From Candidatus Latescibacterota bacterium (GTDB taxonomy: Bacteria; JAAXHH01): 64,000 nucleotides of DNA. The notes under the pieces are model-generated. The model made no database searches, was not told the origin of the DNA, and was given only the letters and a program-made list of their open reading frames with translations. Position numbers and translations under genes: made by a program. The stretch lies in assembly GCA_022822725.1 (NCBI GenBank), contig JAJEAN010000007.1, forward strand, positions 1,933,045-1,997,044, given 5' to 3'. Shown in pieces: positions 28,184-38,148 of this stretch (the stretch's first letter is position 1; every line of letters begins with the position of its first letter).

Positions 28184-30367
28184 TTAGTTCGATTCTTGGT
28201 TCTTCCGAATTACAAACTCGACATTCAATATGCCGGTGCGTTCGATCCGGTCGCCTCGTGCGCGGTGGCTTCGGATAAGGAACTCGTCGGCCTTGTGAGA
28301 TACCCGTGACTCCTGCCCGGTCCCGTCCTCCCTGATCACCAACACGATTTCCGGATCGGGTTCCGGCGTGAAGGCCAGGAGCGAGGAATCCCCCGGCACG
28401 AGTTCGTAGAGCTGGTTGATCCGGCACCGGTCCATGGTGCAGCGCTTGATGCAGGCGTAGCCTTCGAGATCGCGGTAGGCCACGGTGAAGACCCGTCCCG
28501 GCTCCTCCATGGCGCAGTACAGGATATCGAGGTCGACGTACATTTTGTCAAGGGTATTGTGGACGCCCGCGACGCCCCCGGAACGCACGATCACGACCCG
28601 GTCGTAGAGGGAGACGTTGAAGAGCGGTTGGCCGCTCTCGATGGTGTAGCCCATGTACCCGGTTTCGGTGTCGTATCGGAGCACCAGGTCCCGGGCCGCG
28701 GCGTCGCGTTCCTGCACCGGCGTGAAGGGTTTGACCTCGGACCGGCGGGGATACTCGTCGCGGTAGCCGCGTATGAGCTGCTCCAGGAAATCGATGGCGA
28801 AATCCGTCAGGTGATGCAGGTTGTGGAGCACCGTCCGAAGCTGCCCTTCGATCTCCCGCATCTCGGCTTCCGCCCGGTCGATGCCGTACCGGGTGATGCG
28901 GTATAACGGGATGTCCAGGAGCCGGTCCAGGTCCTCTTTCGTCAGGTTGTCGGCCGTGATGATGTCCTCCACGGCGGCCATGCGCCGCGTCGCGGTCAGT
29001 TCGTGCCGGATCGCCGACAGCAGCGACCTCACCAGCCGCCGGTGCGCCTCCGGTCCATGGCCGATCACGTCCAGGTTCCGGGCGATCATCTCGCGGCTCG
29101 GTCCGTAGTGTTCGAAGGTCAGGCTGCGGTACACGGTCGTCAGCAGGCTGCGTGCCGCGTCGCGGATCTCCGGCGGCGCGCCGTTGAGTTCGTTCATGCC
29201 CCGGTCCACGGCCCGGGCCGTCGTAGATACGGGGCTGTACTTCGCGATGGCCTCGCGCACGGCGGCGTACACGCCCTCGATGTCCTCCACGTCCTCGATT
29301 TCCTTGTATATCCGGTTTTCGATGAAGACCTGCTCGAGCCTTCGGGCCCGGAGCTGGGTGCGCAGGTCCCGCTCCTCGATCCTGAGTTCCGCTTCCAGGA
29401 TCTCCAGCAGCCGGTTCGTGCTGTGCCTGATCATGTCCGACACGGTCATCACGCGGGGATGCCCGTCGCTGATGACCAGCAGGTTGGCGGCGATGGCGAC
29501 CTCGCAGGACGTGAAGGCGTACAGGCCCTGCAGGACGTCCCCGGTTTTAACTTCGGGGTCCGTTCGGATCTCGATCTCCACGCCGTCGGTGGTGTAGTCG
29601 GTCAGTCCCTTCACCGCGATGCGTTTCGAACGGGCCGCCTCCTCGATCGATTTCATCAGGCTTTCGGTTGTTTCGCCGAAGGGCAGGGCGCGGACCATGA
29701 CCACGCCGTCGTCCCGGGGTTCCAGCCGCGCGCGGGTATATACGCGCCCGATTCCGTCCTCGTATTCACTCACATCCATGAGTCCGCCGGTGGGAAAGTC
29801 GGGGTACAGGTGGAAGGGTTCGCCCTTGAGGCAGGACACCTGGGCTTCCATGACCTCGATGGGGTTGTGGGGCAGGATGCGGGTGGACATGCCCACGGCG
29901 ATGCCTTCGGCGCCGAGGATGAGCGCCACCGGGATCTTGGCCGGGAAGACCACGGGTTCGCGGGCGCGCCCGTCGTAGGAGTCCACGTACTCCGTGATCT
30001 CCGGACTGAGCAGCACCTCCCGGGCGAGCGGGGTGAGCCGGCATTCGATGTACCGCGCCGCCGAGGCCTGGCCGCCCGTGAGCACCGACCCGAAATTGCC
30101 CTGCTTGTCGATGAACAGGTCCTTGTTGGCCAGCGAGACAAGGGCGCCGAAGATGGACTGGTCGCCGTGGGGATGGAACTGCATGGTCTGACCGACGACG
30201 TTGGCCACCTTGTGGTACTTGCCGTCGTCGATCTCGAAGAGCGTATGCAGAATGCGGCGCTGGACGGGCTTCAGGCCGTCGTCGATCTCCGGAATGGCCC
30301 GGTTCTTGACGACGTAGGTGGCGTATTCGAGGAAATAGCGGTCGTATAGGGTTTCTACATCAGCCAA
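28184..30367 (-). CDS. parC: DNA topoisomerase IV subunit A / GyrA-like
   Basis: YATYVVKNRAIPEIDDGLKPVQRRILHTLFEI, FHPHGDQSIFGALV, catalytic AARYIECRLTPLA. Confidence 0.88.
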   Translation of the reverse strand: MADVETLYDRYFLEYATYVVKNRAIPEIDDGLKPVQRRILHTLFEIDDGKYHKVANVVGQTMQFHPHGDQSIFGALVSLANKDLFIDKQGNFGSVLTGGQASAARYIECRLTPLAREVLLSPEITEYVDSYDGRAREPVVFPAKIPVALILGAEGIAVGMSTRILPHNPIEVMEAQVSCLKGEPFHLYPDFPTGGLMDVSEYEDGIGRVYTRARLEPRDDGVVMVRALPFGETTESLMKSIEEAARSKRIAVKGLTDYTTDGVEIEIRTDPEVKTGDVLQGLYAFTSCEVAIAANLLVISDGHPRVMTVSDMIRHSTNRLLEILEAELRIEERDLRTQLRARRLEQVFIENRIYKEIEDVEDIEGVYAAVREAIAKYSPVSTTARAVDRGMNELNGAPPEIRDAARSLLTTVYRSLTFEHYGPSREMIARNLDVIGHGPEAHRRLVRSLLSAIRHELTATRRMAAVEDIITADNLTKEDLDRLLDIPLYRITRYGIDRAEAEMREIEGQLRTVLHNLHHLTDFAIDFLEQLIRGYRDEYPRRSEVKPFTPVQERDAAARDLVLRYDTETGYMGYTIESGQPLFNVSLYDRVVIVRSGGVAGVHNTLDKMYVDLDILYCAMEEPGRVFTVAYRDLEGYACIKRCTMDRCRINQLYELVPGDSSLLAFTPEPDPEIVLVIREDGTGQESRVSHKADEFLIRSHRARGDRIERTGILNVEFVIRKNQESN

Positions 30368-30534
30368 GATCAGGCCCCTGTAGAGATACGGACGCGGATC
30401 GAATTCCGGGGATTAAAGCAATCGCTGCATTGAACTTATACGCTCAAATGGCGAAATACAATACATTTGTAAGGGTGTCATGCGGTTAGGGTTGCCCACG
30501 GCCTGATTCGCATGCATAATATCCTTTTCCTGTA

Positions 30535-32427
30535 ATGGTACACGTGATTACGAGGAGCAACCGAGTCATGTCCTCCCCATGGGAACGTATCGAAGAAGGT
30601 ATCTACCGCTTTCAGGACAGTTGCATCGTCTATGCGGTCCAGGGACCCGAAGGCGTCATGCTGGTCAACGCCGGCACCGGCGAGGCCGCGGACCACCTCG
30701 ACGAGATCGCGGGCGGCAGGCCGGTAACGGTCCTCCTCACCCACCACTTCCGCGACCACACCGACGGGGCCATTCGCCTGCACGAGAAGGGCGCCCGGGT
30801 ACTCGGCCCGTACTGGGACCAGGAGTATCTCATCGACCCGGAACAGCACTTCCGGGAACGGCAGCACTGGAACTCCTACGACAACCGTTGGGACCGGTTC
30901 TCGCCCGTCCGGCCCGTGCCGGTCGACGGCTGGATGATGGATTACGAGACGCGCGAGATCGCGGGGCTGTCCTGGGAGGTCGTGCCCACGCCGGGCATGA
31001 CCAACGGCGCGAGCAGCTACGTGGTGACGGCCGGCGGCCGGCGCATCGGATTCGTCGGCGAGGTGATCTGCGGGACCGGGAAGACGACCCGCCTGGCGCC
31101 CCTGCAGTACAACTACAACGACTACACGGGTGCGTGGAACCTGTACCACGCCGCCCACCGGCTGCTCGCCACGGGGGCGGACCGGCTGCTCCCGAGCCTG
31201 GGCGACCCGGTGGACGACCCGGCCGGCGCCATCGCGGACTTCAAGGCGAACCTGAAGCGCCTCGAGGAAATCCAGCCGGGGGTCTCCGGCCCCCTGGAGG
31301 ACCCGGACGAGGACGATATCGAAGAGGTCCTTCCCCACCTGTACCGCTCGAAGTATGCCGGCGCGGAGACCCACTTCGTGCTCAGCGATTCGGGCAAGGT
31401 CATGTCCATCGACTACGGCTACAACGTGAAGACCGGGTTCCAACCCGGCAAGTCGCATGTATCCAACCGCCGGCCGATCCTCCACGGGATCAGCGGGCTG
31501 AAGAAACGTTTCGGCATCGACCGTATCGACGCGACGCTCGTCTCCCATTTCCACGACGATCACGTCAACGGCATCCCCATGCTGCAGCGACTCTACGGGA
31601 CGGAGGTCCTGGCGGGCGCGCAGTTCAGCGACCTGCTCGAGAACCCGGTAAAGTACGACCGGCCCTGTCTCTGGCACGAGCCGATCGAGGTGTCCCGGCA
31701 CATTCCCAACGGGACGACGGTCTACTGGGAGAACATCCCTATCACGCTGTATCCCATGTCGGGCCATACCCGCTTCGCCACGCTGATCTGCATGGAAATC
31801 GACGGGACGCGCGTGGCCCATACGGGCGACCAGGCCTTCTTCGACGCGGAAGGCGGCGTGGGCTACCAGTCCGGCGCGCGCATGTTCACCAACCACGTCT
31901 ACAAGAACGGGCTCCACATCGGGTGTTACAAACGGTTCCTGGAAGACCTGAAGCGCTTCGAGCCCGAACTGGTCATTACGGGCCATACCCGGCCCTACCG
32001 CACGTCGCCCGATTGGTACGCCGAGATCGGCCGGGCCGCGGAAGCCTTCGACGACGTGCACACCACGCTCATGCTGCTGGACGACGATGCAGCCCACTTC
32101 GGCGCCGAGTCGCAGGGCGGCAAGCTGGTGCCCTATCGTGCCCATGCACCGGAAGGCGGCCCCATCGAATTCACCGGGTGGGTGCTCAACCCCTTCCCCA
32201 AGGAGCAGCCGGCCCGCATCCGGCTGTCGGGGCCCGAAGGCTGGCAGAGCGAGACCGTAACCCTGTCCCTGGGACCGCGCGAACAGAAGGAGATCCGCCT
32301 GGTGCTTCACGTTCCGGAGGGCACGCAGTGCCGGCGGCAACCCGTTGCGCTGAACCTGACGGTGGGAGGGCGGCCCTTCGGACAGGTGACCGAGGCCCTG
32401 GTGACGGTGGGCATGCCGAAGTGGTGA
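30535..32427 (+). CDS. Tandem MBL-fold metallohydrolase, 630 aa (probable start 30568)
   Basis: First MBL-like unit with LLTHHFRDHTDG; second with LVSHFHDDHVNG and VAHTGDQAFFD, VITGHTRPY. Confidence 0.75.
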   Translation: MVHVITRSNRVMSSPWERIEEGIYRFQDSCIVYAVQGPEGVMLVNAGTGEAADHLDEIAGGRPVTVLLTHHFRDHTDGAIRLHEKGARVLGPYWDQEYLIDPEQHFRERQHWNSYDNRWDRFSPVRPVPVDGWMMDYETREIAGLSWEVVPTPGMTNGASSYVVTAGGRRIGFVGEVICGTGKTTRLAPLQYNYNDYTGAWNLYHAAHRLLATGADRLLPSLGDPVDDPAGAIADFKANLKRLEEIQPGVSGPLEDPDEDDIEEVLPHLYRSKYAGAETHFVLSDSGKVMSIDYGYNVKTGFQPGKSHVSNRRPILHGISGLKKRFGIDRIDATLVSHFHDDHVNGIPMLQRLYGTEVLAGAQFSDLLENPVKYDRPCLWHEPIEVSRHIPNGTTVYWENIPITLYPMSGHTRFATLICMEIDGTRVAHTGDQAFFDAEGGVGYQSGARMFTNHVYKNGLHIGCYKRFLEDLKRFEPELVITGHTRPYRTSPDWYAEIGRAAEAFDDVHTTLMLLDDDAAHFGAESQGGKLVPYRAHAPEGGPIEFTGWVLNPFPKEQPARIRLSGPEGWQSETVTLSLGPREQKEIRLVLHVPEGTQCRRQPVALNLTVGGRPFGQVTEALVTVGMPKW

Positions 32428-32540
32428 GGAAGCCATCTGGCGAGCTTCATGTCGAGCATCATATCTTCATAACCGTATTTCATCTTGGTAATATCTGATT
32501 GTTATAACCGACCTCTTCAGCAACTCGAAAGGAAGGATCC

Positions 32541-33635
32541 ATGATCGGTCAAACCAGCCTGTCGTCGCTGCCCTCGCTGCGTTCCTATGAAAGCCGCCGC
32601 ATTTCCAGCTGGAACACCACCGGTGACAACGCCGATTCCTGGCGCATCGAGGCCGGAGAGAAACGGGTGATCGGCGAGATCAACGGACCGGGCTGCATCA
32701 AGCACCTCTGGATGACGCTCGGGCTCCCGGCGGAGGACTACTGCCGCCGCATCGTGATGCGTATATACTGGGACGGCAGCAAGGAACCGAGCGTGGAGTG
32801 TCCCATCGGCGATTTCTTCGGCCTGGGCCACGGCATGCGCAAAGACTTCATCACCGCGCCGCTGCAGATGAGCCCGCAGGACGGCAAGGGGTTCAATTCC
32901 TGGTGGCCCATGCCCTTCAGGGACAAGGCCGTGATTGAAATCGAGAACCAGGGCACCGAGGGATACAACCACTACTTCTACATCGATTACGAGACGTACC
33001 CCACGGTTGATGCAGTGGCGGACCAGGCTTACTTTCACGTCCAGTGGCGGCGTGAAGCCGATACGAAGGGATGGGCCTTCGAGGAAGGGCTCAAGCCGGA
33101 AACCTACCGTAACGACCCGCGCTGGTTCAACAAAAGCGCACAAGAAAACTATGTGATCTGCGACGTCGAAGGCGACGGCATCTACTGTGGCGCCCACCTG
33201 GACATCGACTGCTTCCAGCGCAACCCGAACGACTGGTACGGCGAGGGCGACGACATGATGTTCATCGACGGCGAGGCGTGGCCGCCATCCCTGCACGGGA
33301 CCGGCACGGAGGACTGGTATCACTGCGCCTACTGCCCGACCGACGAGTACAACGCGCCGTACCACGGCATCATCCTGTACAGCGGCACCGACGGGTGGCG
33401 GTGGAAGGGCAAGAACACGGTCTACCGCTACCATATCGAAGATCCGATCCGGTTTAGGAAAAGCTTCCACATCTCCATCGAGCACGGCCATGCGAACAAG
33501 CTGAGCAACGACTACGCGAGCACGGCATATTACTACCTGTCGAAGCCGCGTCGCGGCGGTCCGGCCCTGCTGCCGGTCGAAGCGCGCCTTCCGCGTCCGG
33601 ACGAACCGCGGTACTGCCCAGAGGAGGAATCATGA
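32541..33635 (+). CDS. DUF2961 (GH172-type) protein, copy 1
   Basis: GPGCIKHLWMTLG, VECPIGDFFGLGHG, EGDDMMFIDGEAWPPSLHGTGTEDW. Confidence 0.88.
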   Translation: MIGQTSLSSLPSLRSYESRRISSWNTTGDNADSWRIEAGEKRVIGEINGPGCIKHLWMTLGLPAEDYCRRIVMRIYWDGSKEPSVECPIGDFFGLGHGMRKDFITAPLQMSPQDGKGFNSWWPMPFRDKAVIEIENQGTEGYNHYFYIDYETYPTVDAVADQAYFHVQWRREADTKGWAFEEGLKPETYRNDPRWFNKSAQENYVICDVEGDGIYCGAHLDIDCFQRNPNDWYGEGDDMMFIDGEAWPPSLHGTGTEDWYHCAYCPTDEYNAPYHGIILYSGTDGWRWKGKNTVYRYHIEDPIRFRKSFHISIEHGHANKLSNDYASTAYYYLSKPRRGGPALLPVEARLPRPDEPRYCPEEES

Positions 33636-34711
33636 TCGGTCAAACCAGCCTGGCATCGCTGCCCACGCTGCGTACCTACCATAGCCACCGGATATCGAGC
33701 TGGGAAGAGACGGGGGGCAACACCGACGCCTGGCGGATCGAGGCGGGCGAGAAACGCGTCATCGGGCAGATCGACGGCCCCGGGTGCATCAAGCACATCT
33801 GGATGACGCTCGGGATCCCGTCCGAAGACTACTGCCGGCGCATCGTCATGCGCATGTACTGGGACGGCCGTACTGAACCGAGCGTGGAATGCCCCATCGG
33901 CGACTTCTTCGGACTGGGTCACGGCATGCGCAAGGACTTCATCACCGCCCCGCTGCAGATGAGCCCGCAGGACGGCAAGGGGTTCAATTCGTGGTGGCCC
34001 ATGCCGTTCAGGGAAAAGGCCGTGATTGAAATCGAGAACCAGGGCGCCGAAGGCTACTATCATTACTTCTACATCGACTACGAGACGTACCCCACCGTTG
34101 ACGCGGTGGCCGATCAGGCGTATTTTCACGTACAGTGGTGCCGGGAAGCCGATACGAAGGGATGGGCCTTCGAGGAAGGGCTCAAACCCGACGAGTACCG
34201 GAACGACCCCCGGTGGCTGAATACGAGCGACGAGGAGAACTACGTCATCTGCGACGTCGAGGGCGACGGCATCTACTGCGGCGCCCACCTGGACATCGAC
34301 TGCTTTCAGCGCAACCCGAACGACTGGTACGGCGAAGGCGACGACATGATGTTCATCGACGGCGAGGCGTGGCCGCCCTCGCTGCACGGCACGGGGACCG
34401 AGGACTGGTACCACGGGGCGTACGGGCCGACCACGGAGTTCCAGGCGCCCTATCACGGCATCATTCTCTACAGCGGGAACCCCGACTGGAGATTCAAGGG
34501 CAAGAACACCGTCTACCGGTATCACATCGAGGATCCGATCCGGTTTAGGAAGAGCTTCCGCATGTCCATCGAACACGGGCACGCGAACAAGCTGAGCAAC
34601 GACTACGCCAGCACGGCCTACTACTACCTGTCCGAACCGCGAAAAGGCGGTCCGGTAATCCTGCCGGTGGAAGAACGGCTGCCACGGCCGGATGAAGCGC
34701 AGTACGGCTGA
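33632..34711 (+). CDS. DUF2961 (GH172-type) protein, copy 2
   Basis: Near-identical architecture and motifs to copy 1; ATGA start/stop overlap. Confidence 0.88.
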   Translation: MIGQTSLASLPTLRTYHSHRISSWEETGGNTDAWRIEAGEKRVIGQIDGPGCIKHIWMTLGIPSEDYCRRIVMRMYWDGRTEPSVECPIGDFFGLGHGMRKDFITAPLQMSPQDGKGFNSWWPMPFREKAVIEIENQGAEGYYHYFYIDYETYPTVDAVADQAYFHVQWCREADTKGWAFEEGLKPDEYRNDPRWLNTSDEENYVICDVEGDGIYCGAHLDIDCFQRNPNDWYGEGDDMMFIDGEAWPPSLHGTGTEDWYHGAYGPTTEFQAPYHGIILYSGNPDWRFKGKNTVYRYHIEDPIRFRKSFRMSIEHGHANKLSNDYASTAYYYLSEPRKGGPVILPVEERLPRPDEAQYG

Positions 34712-34740
34712 GGGCAACCCGACCAATTACGGAGGTCCAA

Positions 34741-35595
34741 ATGTTATCCCAGGAGCAGGTCGATTTCTACCACGAGAATGGGTACCTGACCGTCGACAAA
34801 GTGCTTTCCGACGCGGAGGTCTCGGATCTGCAGCGGGTGACGGACGAATTCGTCGATAAGGCCCGGGTCGTCACCGAGCATACGAACTTCTACGATCTCG
34901 AACCGGGGCACTCGGCGGATGATCCGCAGGTGCGCCGGCTCAAGAGCCCGATCGAACACCACGACGTCTACAGGCGCACCATCGAGCACGACGGCATCCT
35001 GGACATCGTGGCCCAACTGATCGGCGACGGCATACGGACCAACGGCAACAAACTGAACATGAAATCCGCCGATTACGGCAGTCCGGTGGAATGGCACCAG
35101 GACTGGGCCTTCTATCCCCACACCAACGACGATATTCTGGCCGTCGGCGTCTGCATCGACGAAATGAACGAGGCCAACGGCGCCCTGCTGGTGATACCCG
35201 GTTCCCACAAGGGGCCGACCTACGACCACCATCAGCACGGCCGGTTCTGCGGCGCCGTGACCGATCCGGATTTTACGCCTGATAACGTCGTCGCGCTCGA
35301 AGTGCCCGCCGGCGGGATATCGATCCACCACGTCCGGACCCTGCACGGTTCGGCGCCGAACTATTCCGGCGCGCCCCGGCGCCTCCTCCTGTTCCAGATG
35401 TGCGCCGCGGACGCCTGGCCGCTGACCGGGGCCGGGGACTGGGACGCCTTCAACGGCAACCTGCTTCGGGGAGCGCCCACCAACGCCCCGCGCATGGCCG
35501 ACCTGCCCGTCCGCATGCCCCTTCCCGGCGCGGAAAAAGGCGGCTCGATCTACGAGAACCAGTCGGTCCTCGAGAACAAGACCTGGGCGCGGTGA
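34741..35595 (+). CDS. Phytanoyl-CoA dioxygenase family protein
   Basis: YHENGYLTVDKVLSDAEV, EWHQDWAFYPHTNDD, LLVIPGSHKGPT, HGSAPNYSGAPRRLLLFQ. Confidence 0.9.
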   Translation: MLSQEQVDFYHENGYLTVDKVLSDAEVSDLQRVTDEFVDKARVVTEHTNFYDLEPGHSADDPQVRRLKSPIEHHDVYRRTIEHDGILDIVAQLIGDGIRTNGNKLNMKSADYGSPVEWHQDWAFYPHTNDDILAVGVCIDEMNEANGALLVIPGSHKGPTYDHHQHGRFCGAVTDPDFTPDNVVALEVPAGGISIHHVRTLHGSAPNYSGAPRRLLLFQMCAADAWPLTGAGDWDAFNGNLLRGAPTNAPRMADLPVRMPLPGAEKGGSIYENQSVLENKTWAR

Positions 35596-35690
35596 TCCGC
35601 TCGGGCCGAAGAACCAGCCCGTGCCATGACGAACCCGGCCCGAAAACACCCGTGACAAGAGGTGCCCGGTCCGGTAAAGGACGCTGAGCG

Positions 35691-36236
35691 GTGAACGACT
35701 CGGCCCACAGTGGAGCGGATCGCGCGGGTCAAGCGGATCGAGGAGATCGCGAAGACCAGGCCGGCCGGCATCGACCCATCCTCTTCTTCGACGGCGTATG
35801 CGGCCTGTGTAACCGGTTCATTGACCTGATGCTGCGGGCCGATAGGCAGGATCGCTTTCGGTACGCGCCGTTGCAGGGCGAAACCGCGCGGCGCATGCTT
35901 GGGGTGGATAACGAGGCCGGCAACCGCAAGACCTCCGATCTCTCCCTCGGCGGCGCCCGGAACGGTGACACCCGGAACGGCGACACCCGGAACGGCGACA
36001 CCCAATCCTTCGTTTTCCTCGAAAATGACAGGCGATTCGAACGGTCGAACGCCGTTCTGCATGCCCTGGGACGCCTGGGTGGGCCGTGGCGACTGATCGC
36101 CGTGCTCTATGTATTCCCCAGACCCCTGCGTGATTTGATCTACCGCTTCATTGCGCGTAACCGGTACCGTTGGTTCGGCAGAAGCGACGAGTGCCGTCTA
36201 CCCAGGCCGGAAGAAAGGGATCGGTTTCTTCCGTGA
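35691..36236 (+). CDS. DCC family thiol-disulfide oxidoreductase (DUF393)
   Basis: ILFFDGVCGLCNRFIDLMLRADRQDRFRYAPLQGE. Confidence 0.88.
   Translation: MNDSAHSGADRAGQADRGDREDQAGRHRPILFFDGVCGLCNRFIDLMLRADRQDRFRYAPLQGETARRMLGVDNEAGNRKTSDLSLGGARNGDTRNGDTRNGDTQSFVFLENDRRFERSNAVLHALGRLGGPWRLIAVLYVFPRPLRDLIYRFIARNRYRWFGRSDECRLPRPEERDRFLP
35958..36002 (+). repeat. 3 x 15-bp in-frame tandem repeat (NGDTR)
   Basis: cggaacggYgacacc x3 inside the DCC CDS. Confidence 0.9.
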
Positions 36237-37102
36237 CCACCAGATATACGTCCGAAAACCATCCCTTCGTCACACCCGACGTGGTCAACGCCCTGCCGAG
36301 TAAGCCGGCGGATGTTCGATCCGATTATGGTCCGGCGCCATCCCAGTATGGCGAATTGCGCCGGCCGGAGGGCGACGGTCCCTATCCTGTTGCCGTGGTC
36401 TTCCACGGTGGTTGCTGGCTCTCGCTTTACGCGGACCTGCACAACGCGGATGCACTGGCGGACGCGCTGAGAGACGAGGGCATCGCGTCCTGGAACGTCG
36501 AATACCGGTGCGTGGACCAGGCAGGGGGCGGATGGCCGGGGACGTTTCTCGACGCGGGGCTCGCGGTAGACCACCTTCGTGCGCTGGCAGAGGGCCACGG
36601 CCTCGATTTGAGCCGCGTAATCACGGTCGGCCACTCTGCAGGCGGCCACCTGGCGCTTTGGACGGCTGCGCGCCGCAAATTGCCCGTGGAAAGCCCGCTG
36701 TGGACCGCTGACCCGTTGCCGCTGTGTGGGACGGTCGTACTGGGCGGTCCCGGAGATTTGAAGGCATTCGCGCCGCACGCCGATGCGGAATGCCGCCAAG
36801 GTATCGTGGCGGAACTGCTTGGAGGATCTGGCGTATCATCCCAAAAACTGGAAGCGCGGCTTCGGTGCGGGTCTCCCGTCCAGATGCTGCCTCTTGGCGT
36901 GAGACAGGTCATGATCAGCACGGAACATGACTGGGTCGTACCGCCCGAACTGGGTGCGGCCTACGCGGACGCGGCGCGGGATGCCGGTGATGACATCGAG
37001 CACATCATCATCCAGGACGCCGGTCACCACGAACTCATGGTCCCGGGTTCGGTGACGTGGCCCGTCATTTGCCGGGCCGTGCGTACATTACTTGAAACCT
37101 GA
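36233..37102 (+). CDS. Alpha/beta hydrolase (BD-FAE/esterase-like); GTG start overlapping preceding TGA
   Basis: VAVVFHGGCWLSLYADL, TVGHSAGGHLALWTAAR, DAGHHELMVPGS. Confidence 0.82.
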   Translation: MTTRYTSENHPFVTPDVVNALPSKPADVRSDYGPAPSQYGELRRPEGDGPYPVAVVFHGGCWLSLYADLHNADALADALRDEGIASWNVEYRCVDQAGGGWPGTFLDAGLAVDHLRALAEGHGLDLSRVITVGHSAGGHLALWTAARRKLPVESPLWTADPLPLCGTVVLGGPGDLKAFAPHADAECRQGIVAELLGGSGVSSQKLEARLRCGSPVQMLPLGVRQVMISTEHDWVVPPELGAAYADAARDAGDDIEHIIIQDAGHHELMVPGSVTWPVICRAVRTLLET

Positions 37103-37145
37103 GCACGGCCGTAAGTCCGGCCGATACAGAAAACCGGTGATTGCA

Positions 37146-37241
37146 GTAGCCGGTGAAAATTGAAGCCGGAGATATTAGAAGCCGGAGACAATTGAAGCCG
37201 ATCACAATAGAAGCAGGTAACAACAGAAGCCAATAGTGGCA
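37146..37241. repeat. Degenerate 16-bp tandem repeat, ~6 units (gaagccggagacaatt-like)
   Basis: Phase-consistent 16-bp units in the intergenic gap upstream of 37258. Confidence 0.75.
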
Positions 37242-37257
37242 ATGGTAAGGACTGATT

Positions 37258-37668
37258 ATGGAAAGGAAAGGACAGGCCATGCCCAGCATCACCGTTAAAC
37301 CCGATTGCGGCCATTCGCCCAAAAAGGCTCTGCTGCGGGACTTCATCTCCGCCTTCGCACACGCCGACGTCGACGGTATCCTGGCGCCCATGAGCGACGA
37401 CATCGTCTGGAATCTGGTGGGCGAAACCGTGATCGAAGGCAAAGTAAACGTCCGCAAACTCCTGGAATCGATGGAAAACGCGGGTACGAGCGATCTCGTC
37501 ATCGAGTCCATCATCACCCACGGACGGGACGCCGCAGTCAACGGCGTGATTCGATCGAACTCGGGCCAGGCCCACGCATTCTGCGACGTCGTACAGTTTA
37601 GCAGTACGACCGGCAGGAAGATAAAGACCATGACTTCCTACTCGATTGCATTGAGCGAGGAGAAATAA
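37258..37668 (+). CDS. SnoaL-like / NTF2 fold protein (start may be internal ATG at 37279)
   Basis: FISAFAHADVDGILAPMSDDIVWNLVGETVIEGKVNVRKLLESM. Confidence 0.75.
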   Translation: MERKGQAMPSITVKPDCGHSPKKALLRDFISAFAHADVDGILAPMSDDIVWNLVGETVIEGKVNVRKLLESMENAGTSDLVIESIITHGRDAAVNGVIRSNSGQAHAFCDVVQFSSTTGRKIKTMTSYSIALSEEK

Positions 37669-37671
37669 GCC

Positions 37672-38148
37672 GTGCAGAAGATCGTCACGAATCTGTGGTT
37701 CGACGGACGTGTCGAGGAGGCCCTGGAACTCTATACTTCGCTCCTGCCCGATTCGCGCGTCCTCGGCGTCACTCGTTACAACAAAGCCGGCATGGGCACG
37801 CCGGGCGACATCGTGACCGCGAACTTCGAACTGGCGGGGCAGGCATTCACAATCATCAATGGCGGGCCGCATTTTAAGCACAGCCCGGCCATGTCGCTCT
37901 GCGTCACCTGCGCCGATCAGGAAGAAGTGGACAAAATTTGGGACGGGTTGACATCCGGTGGCGGCAAGGAAAGCCGTTGCGGCTGGCTGGTCGACCGCTT
38001 CGGCGTCTCCTGGCAGATCATGCCGGCGAGGCTGGGCGAGATGCTGGGCAGCGATGATACGGCGGCAGTCGAACGGGTCACCGCGTCGTTCCTCAAGATG
38101 AACAAGCTCGATATCGCCGAATTGGAAAGGGCCTTCCGCGATGAGTAA
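37672..38148 (+). CDS. VOC family (PhnB-like) protein
   Basis: QKIVTNLWFDGRVEEALELYTSLLPDSRVLGVTRY, FTIINGGPHFKHSPAMSLCVTCADQEEVDKIWDGL, GWLVDRFGVSWQIMP. Confidence 0.9.
   Translation: MQKIVTNLWFDGRVEEALELYTSLLPDSRVLGVTRYNKAGMGTPGDIVTANFELAGQAFTIINGGPHFKHSPAMSLCVTCADQEEVDKIWDGLTSGGGKESRCGWLVDRFGVSWQIMPARLGEMLGSDDTAAVERVTASFLKMNKLDIAELERAFRDE

Noticed and set aside
29003-30349. 448-aa plus-strand ORF antisense to parC
   Set aside because: Val/His/Asp-rich antisense translation typical of GC-rich codon structure; parC motifs are unambiguous.
30478-32498. Very long ORFs of 652 aa (-) and 639 aa (+) overlapping the MBL gene
   Set aside because: Out-of-frame shadows of a GC-rich gene; Arg/Pro/Gly/Ala-rich translations without domain motifs, whereas 30535-32427 has clear MBL motifs.
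32517-34726. 324-aa and 397-aa minus-strand ORFs antisense to DUF2961 genes
   Set aside because: Mirror each other only because the sense genes are duplicated; no family motifs.
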